Source: Terriglobia bacterium
GTDB taxonomy: Bacteria; Acidobacteriota; Terriglobia; Terriglobales; Acidobacteriaceae
Length of the DNA: 64,000 bases
Direction of reading: 5' to 3'
Assembly: GCA_020072845.1 (NCBI GenBank)
Contig: JAIQGF010000008.1
Coordinates: forward strand, 124,001-188,000
Position numbers and translations under genes: made by a program. Shown piece after piece: positions 52,163 to 60,959 of this stretch (the stretch's first letter is position 1; every line of letters begins with the position of its first letter). The notes beneath the pieces are model-generated. The model was not told the DNA's origin and did not search any database. It saw only the letters and a list, made by a program, of their open reading frames with translations.

Positions 52163-54862
52163 ATGGACGAGTCTTCCACCCCGAAGCCCGTGGCCGATAC
52201 CGCGCCCGACGCGCCGCAGAATGCTTCCGCCGAGCCGGGGACGCCGTTGATGCGCCAGTATTCGGCCATCAAGAAGGAACATCCCGCGGCGCTGTTGTTC
52301 TTCCGCCTGGGCGATTTCTACGAGCTGTTTTTCGAAGACGCCGTGGTGGCCGCGCGTGAGCTCCAGATCACGCTCACCTCGCGCAACAAGGAGAAAGGTA
52401 TCGCGGTGCCGATGTGTGGCGTGCCTTACCACGCCGCCGAAGGCTACATTGCCAAGCTGATCAGGAAGGGATACAAGGTCGCCATTTGCGATCAGATGGA
52501 AGACCCGCGCTTAGCCAAGAAGCTGGTGAAGCGTGCGGTCACCCGCGTGGTGACCCCGGGTACGGCCGCCGATTCCACGCTCAGCTCCGACGAAAATAAT
52601 TTTCTTGCCGCCGTCGCGCGGCTCGACCGTGGCCGGCCGGCCGCGCTGCTGGCGGGTTTTGCCGTGCTCGATCTTTCCACCGGAGAATTTCGCGCCACCC
52701 AGTTCACCGGCGAAACCGCCGAGCGCCGCGTGCTCGAAGAATTGGAACAATTGCGCCCGCGCGAGGTCTTGTTCGGCTCCACCCTGCCGCTGTTTGAGTT
52801 GTCGGCTCGCGGCGGCGCCCGCACCGCCTATGGCTGGGCCGAGACCCCGCTGGATGACTGGGTCTTCTCCCCCGATTACGCCATTCCCCTGGTCGAAAAC
52901 CATTTTGGCGTGCTCTCGCTCGAAGGCTTCGGGCTGGCCGGACGGCCGGCGGCTGCTGCGGCCGCGGGCGCCATCCTGCATTACGTGCGCAGCACGCAAC
53001 GCGGCACCCTGGACCACGTGGACCGCATCGGCTTCTACGAGCGCCAGAACTGCCTGGTGCTGGACGCGGTGACGGTGCGCAACCTCGAGCTGGTGGAGCC
53101 GCTGTTGACCGGCTCCGGCGACGCCGTCACTTTGTTTCGTGCCATCGATCACAGCCTTACGCCCATGGGCAAGCGCCTGCTGCGCGCCTGGATGCTGCGC
53201 CCGGTCATCGATGCAGCGGAAATCAATGCGCGCCTGGACGCCGTCGCAGAGCAGGTGCGCGCCACCGTCGAGCGCGAGGAGTTGAGGCGTGCCCTCGATG
53301 GCGTCCTCGACATCGAGCGCCTGCTCAGCCGGATCACGCTGGAGACGGCAAACCCGCGCGACCTTCTGGCGCTGGCGGCGTCCCTCGCCCGGCTGCCTGG
53401 AATCCGCGCAGCGCTGGCGCGGTTCAAATGCGAGCGCATGGCATCGCTTTTGGCATCGGTGGACGATCTGGCCGACCTGCGGGCGCGCATCGAGAGCACT
53501 TTGGTCGAGGAACCGCCGCTCACCCTCACCGATGGCGGCGTGATCCGCGCCGCGATTGACGCCGAATTGGACGAACTGCGCACCCTCAGCCGCAACAGCA
53601 AGCAGTTCGTGGCGCAGATCGAGGAACGCGAGCGCCAGCGCACCGGCATCGGCTCGCTGAAGGTCAAATTCAATTCCGTCTTCGGCTACTACATCGAGAT
53701 CAGCAAGGCGAATCAGCACCTGGCGCCGCCCGACTACGAGCGCAAGCAGACGCTGGTCAATGCCGAGCGTTTCACCACCCCCGAGCTGAAGCAGTACGAG
53801 GCGAAAATCCTCGATGCGCAGGAAAAGATTGTCGAGATCGAGCGGCGGCTGTTCGCCGAGCTGCGCGCCGCCATCGCCGGCCAGGCCAAGCGCATTCGCC
53901 AGACCGCGCTCGCCGTAGCCCAGGTGGACGTGCTCGCCGGACTGGCCTACCTGGCGGCCAATAGCAATTATTGCCGGCCGGAATTCTCCGACAGCGGCGA
54001 GATCGAGATCCGCGAGGGCCGTCACCCCGTCGTCGAGCGCCCGGAACTCACCGGCAGCAACGACCGCTTCGTGCCCAACGATCTCTACCTGAATTCCACC
54101 AGCGACACTATCCTCATTCTCACCGGGCCCAACATGGGCGGCAAGTCAACCTACCTGCGGCAGGCGGCGCTCATCGTGATTCTGGCGCAGATGGGATCGT
54201 TTGTGCCGGCGCGCTCGGCGCGGCTCTCGGTGGTGGACCGCATCTTTACCCGCATCGGCGCCAGCGACAACCTGGCGCGCGGACGTTCCACGTTCATGGT
54301 CGAGATGACCGAGACCGCCGCCATTCTGAACACCGCCACGCCCAATTCGCTGATCCTGCTCGACGAGGTCGGGCGCGGCACCGCTACCTACGACGGGCTG
54401 GCGATTGCCTGGGCGGCCATCGAGTACATCCACGCCCGCACCCGCGCGAAAACCCTCTTCGCCACCCATTATCACGAGCTCACGGAACTGGCCGACCAGC
54501 TTTCCGGCGTGAAGAATTATCACGTGTCCGTTAAGGAGACCGCCGGTGGCATCGTGTTTCTGCGCAAGGTAGAGCCCGGCGCCGCCGATCGCAGTTATGG
54601 CATCGAGGTCGCCAAGCTGGCGGGTTTGCCTCCCGAGGTAATCGGGCGCGCCCGCGAGGTGCTGGCCGAGCACGAGTCGGCCGAGCATCGCCTCACCAGC
54701 CAATTGGCCTCCGACGAACTCCAGCCCGGCTCGGTGCAGCTCACCATGTTCACCCCGCTTTCGCAGAAAATCGTGGACCAGTTGCGCGAGACCGATCTCG
54801 ACCGCCTCACCCCGCTGGAAGCCCTCAACCTGCTGCACGCCCTCAAGCAGCAGGTAAAGTGA
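52163..54862 (+). CDS. mutS: DNA mismatch repair protein MutS
   Basis: 899 residues from the ATG at 52163; a TTG three codons upstream (52154) is an alternative. The mismatch-binding domain has [20 protein letters not shown] (the conserved Phe-x-Glu near GDFYELF), followed by core and lever domains and the ATPase with Walker [22 protein letters not shown], Walker [12 protein letters not shown] and [10 protein letters not shown]. The C-terminal dimerisation part is present. MutL is not in the window. Confidence 0.96.
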   Translation: MDESSTPKPVADTAPDAPQNASAEPGTPLMRQYSAIKKEHPAALLFFRLGDFYELFFEDAVVAARELQITLTSRNKEKGIAVPMCGVPYHAAEGYIAKLIRKGYKVAICDQMEDPRLAKKLVKRAVTRVVTPGTAADSTLSSDENNFLAAVARLDRGRPAALLAGFAVLDLSTGEFRATQFTGETAERRVLEELEQLRPREVLFGSTLPLFELSARGGARTAYGWAETPLDDWVFSPDYAIPLVENHFGVLSLEGFGLAGRPAAAAAAGAILHYVRSTQRGTLDHVDRIGFYERQNCLVLDAVTVRNLELVEPLLTGSGDAVTLFRAIDHSLTPMGKRLLRAWMLRPVIDAAEINARLDAVAEQVRATVEREELRRALDGVLDIERLLSRITLETANPRDLLALAASLARLPGIRAALARFKCERMASLLASVDDLADLRARIESTLVEEPPLTLTDGGVIRAAIDAELDELRTLSRNSKQFVAQIEERERQRTGIGSLKVKFNSVFGYYIEISKANQHLAPPDYERKQTLVNAERFTTPELKQYEAKILDAQEKIVEIERRLFAELRAAIAGQAKRIRQTALAVAQVDVLAGLAYLAANSNYCRPEFSDSGEIEIREGRHPVVERPELTGSNDRFVPNDLYLNSTSDTILILTGPNMGGKSTYLRQAALIVILAQMGSFVPARSARLSVVDRIFTRIGASDNLARGRSTFMVEMTETAAILNTATPNSLILLDEVGRGTATYDGLAIAWAAIEYIHARTRAKTLFATHYHELTELADQLSGVKNYHVSVKETAGGIVFLRKVEPGAADRSYGIEVAKLAGLPPEVIGRAREVLAEHESAEHRLTSQLASDELQPGSVQLTMFTPLSQKIVDQLRETDLDRLTPLEALNLLHALKQQVK

Positions 54863-54980
54863 CTATGGAGATTTCGCTTCTACAGCAAAAGGCACAAACT
54901 GGCGAATTTGGAGAAGTCGACAAAGCAAGGGTTACATCGGAAATACGCGGAAGTAAGAGCGCGCAGCGCGACAGAATATG

Positions 54981-55042
54981 TAGCCCCCGGCGTAAGCCGG
55001 GGGTAGCTGTCCACCAAAGAGACTAGCCCGCTTCAGCGGGCG
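54981..55042. repeat. two REP-like hairpins
   Basis: CCCCCGGC-GTAA-GCCGGGGG (54984-55003) and GCCCGCT-TC-AGCGGGC (55026-55041) follow mutS in tandem, each preceded by a TAG and followed by a GACAGAA-like or GTCCACC-like tail. They may form a terminator or mRNA end. The rest of the 220-base gap holds no gene. Confidence 0.6.
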
Positions 55043-55081
55043 ACAGAAGATTATACTCATGTATTACCTTAGGAATCATAA

Positions 55082-56194
55082 GTGGCGCAAACAAAACTAA
55101 ATAGCTTAGACCTCCGCCAACAGGTCGGCCAGCTCCTCCTCATGGGCTTTGACGGCACCGAAGCCTCCGCCCGCCTGCGCTCCGTGTTCGCCACTCTTCA
55201 GCCCGGCGGCATCATCCTGTTCAAGCGCAACATCACCGCCGCGCGCCAGACCTGGGAACTGTTGCGCGAATCGCAGAAGTGCGTCAGCACGCCGGCGTTC
55301 CTATGCGTGGACCTGGAAGGCGGTACCGTAGACCGCCTCAAAGATGTCATCGCGCCCGCGCCGTCGGTCGCCGACATCGCCGCCAGCGGCAACAAGAAAC
55401 TATTCCGCCTCCACGGCCGCGTGCTGGGAGACGAGTGTCGCCTGCTCGGATTCAACGTGGACTTCGCGCCCGTGGTGGACCTCGGGCTGGAGCCGTCGCG
55501 GAAGGTGCTGACCTCGCGCACCGCCTCCGACGATCCCAAAAAAATGGTGGCCTACGCGCGTGAATTTTTGCGCGGTCTCAAGGACGCGCACGTACTCGGT
55601 TGCGGCAAGCATTTTCCCGGGCTCGGCGCGGCCAAACTGGACACGCACAAAGATCTGCCGGCCATCGCCACTCCCGCCGCCCGCCTGATGAAGGAAGACC
55701 TCTACCCATATCGCGAACTGCACCGCCAGATGCCATTTATCATGGTTGCGCACGCAGCCTATCCAAGTATCACCAAGGACAATACGCCAGCGAGCCTGTC
55801 GCGCAAGTGGATCACCGAAATTCTGCGCAAGCGCATCGGCTACCGCGGGCTCATTCTTTGCGATGACTTGGAAATGGGCGGCGTGCTGTCGGCGGCGCCG
55901 ATCGAAGTGGCCGCGGTCGAGACGCTGAAGGCCGGCGCCGACATCTTCATGGTCTGTCACAACGAAGAAAAAGTCTGGCGCGCGTACCAGGCGGTGTTGA
56001 CCGAAGCGGAGCGCGATCGCCGCTTTGCCCGCATGGTCGCCGACAAAGCGCGGCGCGTGCTGGCGTTCAAGCGACGCGCGCGCGAGCTCAAGCGCCATGC
56101 GCCTGCGCCCACCGATCGAGCCGTAGACCGCCTCCGCCGCCGGCTCTGGGAGCTGTGCGAAGAAGCGCGGATGGTCGCAGCGGCAGGAGATTAG
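55082..56194 (+). CDS. nagZ: beta-N-acetylglucosaminidase (GH3, NagZ)
   Basis: 370 residues from a GTG. GH3 NagZ signatures: LLLMGFDG, GGIILFKRNI, CVDLEGGTVDRL, NVDFAPVVDLG, GKHFPGLGAAKLDTHKDLP (catalytic His-Asp loop) and the nucleophile Asp in LILCDDLEMGGV. No signal peptide, so it cleaves GlcNAc from imported anhydro-muropeptides in the cytosol. A C-terminal extension of about 30 residues is repeated as a remnant at 56319-56414. Upstream of anmK, forming a recycling pair. Confidence 0.93.
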   Translation: MAQTKLNSLDLRQQVGQLLLMGFDGTEASARLRSVFATLQPGGIILFKRNITAARQTWELLRESQKCVSTPAFLCVDLEGGTVDRLKDVIAPAPSVADIAASGNKKLFRLHGRVLGDECRLLGFNVDFAPVVDLGLEPSRKVLTSRTASDDPKKMVAYAREFLRGLKDAHVLGCGKHFPGLGAAKLDTHKDLPAIATPAARLMKEDLYPYRELHRQMPFIMVAHAAYPSITKDNTPASLSRKWITEILRKRIGYRGLILCDDLEMGGVLSAAPIEVAAVETLKAGADIFMVCHNEEKVWRAYQAVLTEAERDRRFARMVADKARRVLAFKRRARELKRHAPAPTDRAVDRLRRRLWELCEEARMVAAAGD

Positions 56195-56200
56195 TCTTTA

Positions 56201-56317
56201 CCACCGAGACACCGAGGCCACCGAGGCCCACCGAGAATTTGTTTTCCTTTTTTGTATTTCTCGGTGATTCTCTGTGTTCTCGGTGTCTCGGTGGTGAAGC
56301 GGGAATCTGAGGAGCGA
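56201..56317. repeat. iterated-word hairpin element (word CACCGAG), copy 1
   Basis: The left arm 56201-56235 reiterates CACCGAG; the right arm 56260-56294 reiterates CTCGGTG, with a T-rich loop. Bases 56219-56317 are identical in length and sequence to 56423-56521 (99 bases). Located just after nagZ. Confidence 0.85.
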
Positions 56318-56318
56318 G

Positions 56319-56414
56319 GCGCCTACGCCCAACGGGGAGACGGTGGCCCGATTGCGGCACGAAGTGCAGGAGCTGAGCGAACAAGCGCGTCTGGTCTCGG
56401 CAGCGAACGCTTAG
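56319..56414 (+). pseudogene. remnant duplicate of the nagZ 3' end
   Basis: Read from 56319, 31 codons give APTPNGETVARLRHE and VQELSEQARLVSAANA before TAG. This aligns with the nagZ C-terminus ([31 protein letters not shown]) without gaps, with about half of the positions identical. No start and no catalytic domain. It lies between the two 99-base identical repeats. Confidence 0.75.
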
Positions 56415-56420
56415 TCCGTT

Positions 56421-56521
56421 AGCACCGAGGCCCACCGAGAATTTGTTTTCCTTTTTTGTATTTCTCGGTGATTCTCTGTGTTCTCGGTGTCTCGGTGGTG
56501 AAGCGGGAATCTGAGGAGCGA
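56421..56521. repeat. iterated-word hairpin element (word CACCGAG), copy 2
   Basis: Contains the second identical 99-base unit (56423-56521). It ends 2 bases before the anmK start, so the anmK ribosome-binding region (GAGGAGCGAAC) is supplied by the end of the repeat. Confidence 0.85.
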
Positions 56522-56523
56522 AC

Positions 56524-57681
56524 TTGATCGTCGCCGGCGTAATGAGCGGCACTTCGGCGGACGGCATTGACGTCGCCGTCGTGCGCGTGCTCGGGCGCGG
56601 ATTTCGCACCCGCTTTGAATTGCTCCACCACCAGGCGTTTCCTTATTCGCCGCGCGTTCGCCGGGCCGTGCTCGCCATGATGAACGCAGACCATGCCAGT
56701 GTCGCCGATTTGGCGCGGCTCAATTTCCTGCTCGGCGATCTGTACGCCGACGCCGTTCGCGCCTCGGCCAAGCATGCGCACCTTGCCGTGGATCTGGTCG
56801 GCTGCCACGGCCAGACCCTCTACCACCAGGGCACAGCGCGCGCCTACCTGGGCCGCAACATCGCTTGCACCTGGCAAACCGGTGAAGGTGCGGTGATCGC
56901 GGCGCGCGCCGGCGTCCCGGTGGTCAGCGATTTCCGCCCCGCCGACATGGCCGCCGGCGGCACGGGCGCGCCCCTGGTTCCCTTCCTCGATTACCTTCTC
57001 TATCGCCACCGCCGCCGCGGGCGCATCGTGCAGAACATCGGCGGCATTGCCAACCTCACCGCCATTCCCGCAAAAGCGCCGCCCGAGCAGGTCATCGCCT
57101 TCGACACCGGGCCCGGCAACATGGTGATAGACGCGGTCACCGAGCGCCTCTTTGCCCGGCCCTACGACCGCGACGGGCGGATCGCTGCCCGCGGGCGCGT
57201 GCTCGACGTGGTCGTGTCGGAACTCATGCGGCAACCGTTCTTCCGCCGGCCTCCGCCCAAGACCGCCGGGCGCGAGGAGTTCGGGCGCGAGTTCGTCGCC
57301 GGCTTTCTCCGCCGCTGCCACCGAGCGCGCAAGGAAGATGTGGTCGCCACTGCCACCGCGTTGACCGCCTACTCGATTGCCGATGCGGTGCGCGCCTTCG
57401 TGGCGCCGGCCGGCGATAAGCGCTTCCGGGAAATGATCATCTCCGGCGGCGGCGCGAAAAATGACACGCTCATGTCCATGCTCGCCGCCGAATTGACCGG
57501 CCTCAAGCTGCGCACCTCCGACGAATTCGGCCTGCCGTCGGAGGCCAAGGAGGCGGTGGCATTCGCCATCCTCGCCTATCAGACCTGGCGCCGGGTGCCT
57601 TCCAACATTCCCGCCGCCACCGGCGCCAAGCACCCCGCCGTGCTGGGCAAGATCTCGTATCCTTACACCAATGCCGATTAA
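56524..57681 (+). CDS. anmK: anhydro-N-acetylmuramic acid kinase
   Basis: 385 residues from a TTG. AnmK landmarks: VMSGTSADGIDVAVV, VGCHGQTLYHQG, FDTGPGNMVIDAV, DRDGRIAARG and SGGGAKNDTLMSMLA. It phosphorylates and opens anhydroMurNAc, the product of NagZ on anhydro-muropeptides. It follows nagZ and overlaps the peptide-binding lipoprotein gene by 11 bases. The ribosome site appears to come from the repeat upstream. Confidence 0.94.
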   Translation: MIVAGVMSGTSADGIDVAVVRVLGRGFRTRFELLHHQAFPYSPRVRRAVLAMMNADHASVADLARLNFLLGDLYADAVRASAKHAHLAVDLVGCHGQTLYHQGTARAYLGRNIACTWQTGEGAVIAARAGVPVVSDFRPADMAAGGTGAPLVPFLDYLLYRHRRRGRIVQNIGGIANLTAIPAKAPPEQVIAFDTGPGNMVIDAVTERLFARPYDRDGRIAARGRVLDVVVSELMRQPFFRRPPPKTAGREEFGREFVAGFLRRCHRARKEDVVATATALTAYSIADAVRAFVAPAGDKRFREMIISGGGAKNDTLMSMLAAELTGLKLRTSDEFGLPSEAKEAVAFAILAYQTWRRVPSNIPAATGAKHPAVLGKISYPYTNAD

Positions 57682-59221
57682 CCACAGAGGGCACAGAGGC
57701 TCACGTAGTTTGGTTTTCTTCGTCCTCTGTGTCCTCTGTGGCTTGCTTTTTTTCGGCTGCTCGAAAAAGCCGCCCGCCGACACCCTGGTGATGATCATCG
57801 AGACCAGCCCCACTAACCTCGATCCGCGCGTCGGCATTGACGCCTATTCGGAGCGCATTGACGAGCTGCTCTTCGACGCGCTCGTCCATCGCGACGACCA
57901 CTTCAACCTGCAGCCCTGGCTCGCCACCAGTTGGGACGTTCCCGACCCGCTGACCTACGTCTTCCACCTGCGCCGCGACGCGCGCTTCCACGACGGCCGC
58001 CCGCTCACCGCGCGCGACGTCAAGTGGACCTTCGACTCCATCATGAACCGCAGCGTGCGCACGGTGAAGACCGGCACCTACCGCTTCGTGGACCGCATTG
58101 ACGCCCCCGACGACGCCACCGTCATCTTTCATCTCAAGGAGCCCTGGGCATCGCTGCTGTGGAACGTGGCTAATGGCGCGATCGGAATCGTTCCCTACGG
58201 CAGCGGCCCCGATTTCTACCGCAACCCGATCGGCTCGGGCCCGTTCCGGTTAATCAGCAATCAGCAGGACCGCGAAGTGGTGATCGAGCGCAATGAGCAG
58301 TACTGGCGCGAACGGCCGCGCGTCGCTCGCGTGCGTTTCACGGTCGTGCCCGATACCACCACACGCGCGCTCGAGCTCCGCAAGGGCAGCGCCGATGTCG
58401 CGCTCAATTCGCTCACCGCCGACATGGTGCTCGCCCTCCGCCGCGATCCCAAGCTCGTGGTCCAGCAGACTCCCGGCACCGTGCTCGCTTATGTGGCGAT
58501 GAATCTTCGCGATCCCATTCTCAAGGATGTGCGCGTCCGGCGGGCGCTGGCCTACGCGCTCGACCGCCGCCCGCTCATCCATTACCTGTGGCGCGACGAG
58601 GCGCGCCCCGCCTACAGCATCCTTCCCACGCAGTCGTGGGCTTTCACCTCGGACCTGCCGACCTATGACTGCAATCCGCAGCGCGCCCGCGAATTGCTCG
58701 ACCAGGCCGGATACCGCGCCACCAACGGCGTGCGTTTCCACCTCACCATGAAAACCTCCACCGAGGAGACCTCGCGCCTGCTGGCGGCCGTACTGCAGCA
58801 GCAATGGCGCGCCATCGGCGTCGAACTCGATATCAAGACCTTCGAGTTCGCCACCTTTTTTGCCGACGTGCAGAAGGGCGCCTTCCAGCTCTACTCGCTG
58901 CGCTGGATCGGCGGCAACAATGATCCTGACATGTTTCAGTACGCCTTCCATTCTTCCTTCACGCCGCCGGCGGGGGCCAACCGCAGTCATTACTCCAACC
59001 CCGAGGTGGACCGGCTAATCGACTCCGGCCGCCGCGAAGTCGATCCCGAGAAGCGCAGGCAGCTTTACGCCCGCCTCCAGCAACTGCTTGCCGAAGATCT
59101 GCCCTACATTGATCTGTGGTATCTCGACAACGTGGTGGTGCACTCCCGGCGCACCAGCAACTTCACCATCAGCCCGCCGGGCAATTACGATTTCCTGACC
59201 ACCGTCGAACTGCACCAGTAA
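57671..59221 (+). CDS. peptide/nickel-type ABC substrate-binding lipoprotein (SBP family 5)
   Basis: 516 residues. The N-terminus is a lipoprotein signal with lipobox LFFGC (Cys30). The body is a DppA/OppA-like binding protein: LVMIIETSPTNLDPRVGIDA, LTYVFHLRRDARFHDGRPLT, NPIGSGPFRL, VRRALAYALDRRPL, DLPYIDLWY. Its ATG overlaps anmK by 11 bases. No permease or ATPase genes are adjacent, so the partner is elsewhere. Context suggests muropeptide or peptide uptake for cell-wall recycling, but this is inference. The signal peptide is encoded by a hairpin repeat. Confidence 0.88.
   Translation: MPINHRGHRGSRSLVFFVLCVLCGLLFFGCSKKPPADTLVMIIETSPTNLDPRVGIDAYSERIDELLFDALVHRDDHFNLQPWLATSWDVPDPLTYVFHLRRDARFHDGRPLTARDVKWTFDSIMNRSVRTVKTGTYRFVDRIDAPDDATVIFHLKEPWASLLWNVANGAIGIVPYGSGPDFYRNPIGSGPFRLISNQQDREVVIERNEQYWRERPRVARVRFTVVPDTTTRALELRKGSADVALNSLTADMVLALRRDPKLVVQQTPGTVLAYVAMNLRDPILKDVRVRRALAYALDRRPLIHYLWRDEARPAYSILPTQSWAFTSDLPTYDCNPQRARELLDQAGYRATNGVRFHLTMKTSTEETSRLLAAVLQQQWRAIGVELDIKTFEFATFFADVQKGAFQLYSLRWIGGNNDPDMFQYAFHSSFTPPAGANRSHYSNPEVDRLIDSGRREVDPEKRRQLYARLQQLLAEDLPYIDLWYLDNVVVHSRRTSNFTISPPGNYDFLTTVELHQ
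57682..57741. repeat. iterated-word hairpin (word CCACAGAGG) inside a coding region
   Basis: 18-base arms (57682-57699 and 57724-57741) pair with one mismatch. The left arm encodes HRGHRG and the right arm encodes LCVLCG of the lipoprotein signal peptide. The same word as a single arm occurs at 41647-41663 outside any gene. Confidence 0.8.
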
Positions 59222-59222
59222 A

Positions 59223-59354
59223 CGTCGTTGGTCGTTAGTCGTTAGCCGAGTTCGTCCGGAAATTGCGAACGACAAACGACCACCGACTGCCTTTGCCGTC
59301 GACCGTCGACCGTCGACTCTTTTCCCATCGACCATCGACCAACGACCATCGACG
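59223..59354. repeat. iterated-word inverted repeats (words GTCGTT and CGACC)
   Basis: The left arm CGTCGTTGGTCGTTAGTCGT (59223-59242) is complementary to right segments around 59266-59286 and 59326-59354. CGTCGACC words are tandem between them. It fills the gap between the lipoprotein gene and the YmdB-type gene. Confidence 0.7.
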
Positions 59355-59394
59355 TTTTTCCCCGTGTTACCATCCAAGGTTTAAGGTCCCCACC

Positions 59395-60207
59395 GTGCGC
59401 ATTCTCTTTATCGGCGATATCTTCGGACGCCCCGGGCGCGTCAGCGTGCGCGAGCACCTGCCGGCGTTCGTCAAGCAACGCCCCGTTGATCTGGTCATCG
59501 CCAACGCCGAAAACGCCGCCGGCGGATTCGGCATCACGCCCTCCATCATCGACGAACTCTTCGAGCTCAACATCGCGGTGCTCACCACCGGCAATCACAT
59601 CTGGGACAAGCGCGAGATCATCGAGTATTTCCAGTCGGCGAACGGCAATCCGCACAGCCCGGCGCGCCGCGTCTTGCGTCCCGCCAACTATCCCGCGGGC
59701 ACTCCCGGCGTGGGATTTTTCGAAGGCGCCGTGGGCAAAGTCCCCTACGCCGTCATCAACCTGCAAGGCCGCGTCTTCCTGCCGCAGAACGACGATCCCT
59801 TCCGCGTCGCCGACGCCTTGATCGAGAAAACCAAGGCCAAAGTCATCCTGGTTGACATGCACGCGGAAGCGACCTCGGAGAAGGTCGCCATGGGCTGGTA
59901 TCTCGACGGCCGCGTCACCGCCGTGCTCGGCACCCACACTCATATCCCGACCGCGGACACGCGCATTCTTCCCGGCGGCACCGCCTATCAGACCGATGTC
60001 GGCATGACCGGGCCCTACGACAGCGTCATCGGGGTGCAGAAGGAGTTGGTGATCCAGCGCTTCCTCACCAACATGCCGGCGCGCTGGGAGGCCGCCCACG
60101 CCGACGTCCATTTCTGCGGCGTTTACCTGGAGTGCGACGACGTCACCGGCCGCGCCACCGCGGTGGAGCGCATCATGATCCCCGGCCGCCAGGGCGCCAG
60201 CCTGTAA
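59395..60207 (+). CDS. YmdB-type metallophosphoesterase (TIGR00282 family)
   Basis: 270 residues from a GTG at 59395 (MRILFIGDIFGRPGR); the open frame upstream translates repeats. Metal ligands: Asp in GDIFGRPGR, ANAENAAGGFG, TTGNHIWDKREI and LGTHTHIPTADT, with TDVGMTGPYDSVIG near the C-terminus. B. subtilis YmdB hydrolyses cyclic nucleotides and influences RNA levels and biofilm; the same chemistry is likely here. Cytosolic, probably monocistronic. Confidence 0.92.
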   Translation: MRILFIGDIFGRPGRVSVREHLPAFVKQRPVDLVIANAENAAGGFGITPSIIDELFELNIAVLTTGNHIWDKREIIEYFQSANGNPHSPARRVLRPANYPAGTPGVGFFEGAVGKVPYAVINLQGRVFLPQNDDPFRVADALIEKTKAKVILVDMHAEATSEKVAMGWYLDGRVTAVLGTHTHIPTADTRILPGGTAYQTDVGMTGPYDSVIGVQKELVIQRFLTNMPARWEAAHADVHFCGVYLECDDVTGRATAVERIMIPGRQGASL

Positions 60208-60380
60208 CCCAGTGACCAGTTATCATGGGCTTTGATTGCATCCGCCAACCGCCCAGCGACCCTAGTTTCCAGTTCGTGCAGCGTGTTAACCAAGCACCAG
60301 ACTGAGCCCTGTTCCCCCTTTCCTGGAGGTGTTGTAATGTGAGCTCCGGGTTTCAGCCCTGAATAAAGAAAGGACGCGAT

Positions 60381-60770
60381 ATGAAGCGAACGTTAGCCGC
60401 ACTGCTCAGTTTGGCATTGTTGTCGTTGGTGGCAATGGTTTATGCCCAGGAGACCGTCAAGGACGCTGCCAAGGATACGAAACAAGCTACGACGAAGGCC
60501 GCGAAAACGACAGCGCACGCTACCGGCAAAGCGGCTGCAAAGACCGCGGACACCACGAAGGTTGCCGCCACGGACACCGCGCATGGTACCAAGAAGGTCG
60601 TCCACAAGACGGCGCACGCCACCGGCAAAGCGGCAGACAAGACTGCCGCTGCCGGCAAGGATGTGGGGAAGGGCACGGAAACGGCAGCCAAGAAAACCGG
60701 CCAGGGGGTCAAGAAGGGGACCAAGGGAGTCGGCCACGAGGTCGAAAAAGGCGTGAAGAAGACCGAGTAA
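60381..60770 (+). CDS. exported Lys/Ala/Thr-rich low-complexity protein
   Basis: 129 residues: a signal peptide (LAALLSLALLSLVAMVYA) then a highly basic low-complexity region of imperfect repeats such as KTAHATGKAADKT and TKKVVHKTAHATGKA. The composition resembles histone H1-like or LEA-like proteins. GAAAGGA precedes the ATG. It is followed by a strong terminator. A periplasmic polycationic protein could bind nucleic acid, polyphosphate or peptidoglycan; the function is unknown. Confidence 0.7.
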   Translation: MKRTLAALLSLALLSLVAMVYAQETVKDAAKDTKQATTKAAKTTAHATGKAAAKTADTTKVAATDTAHGTKKVVHKTAHATGKAADKTAAAGKDVGKGTETAAKKTGQGVKKGTKGVGHEVEKGVKKTE

Positions 60771-60800
60771 GACAGTCGCCGGTCGCTAGTTGTCAGTTTT

Positions 60801-60829
60801 CGCGGGCCGAGAAGGCCCGCGATTTTTTT
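60801..60829 (+). terminator. strong rho-independent terminator
   Basis: Stem CGCGGGCC/GGCCCGCG with loop GAGAA, followed by ATTTTTTTG, 30 bases after the Lys-rich protein stop. Confidence 0.85.
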
Positions 60830-60959
60830 GGGACTCCATCTCTTGATTCGGAACTCACAAGTCCCGCGCCTGAATCCCGACTTTTGCCTGCGTTGCTCTA
60901 CCAAGCTCCTGCCCACCGCCCGTGTTGCGCATCTGCCGCCAGCGGTTACAATTCCAACC

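Noticed and set aside
56195-56523. Possible small RNA or riboswitch upstream of anmK
   Set aside because: The structure is explained by the identical CACCGAG-word repeats and a nagZ tail remnant; no known riboswitch core seen.
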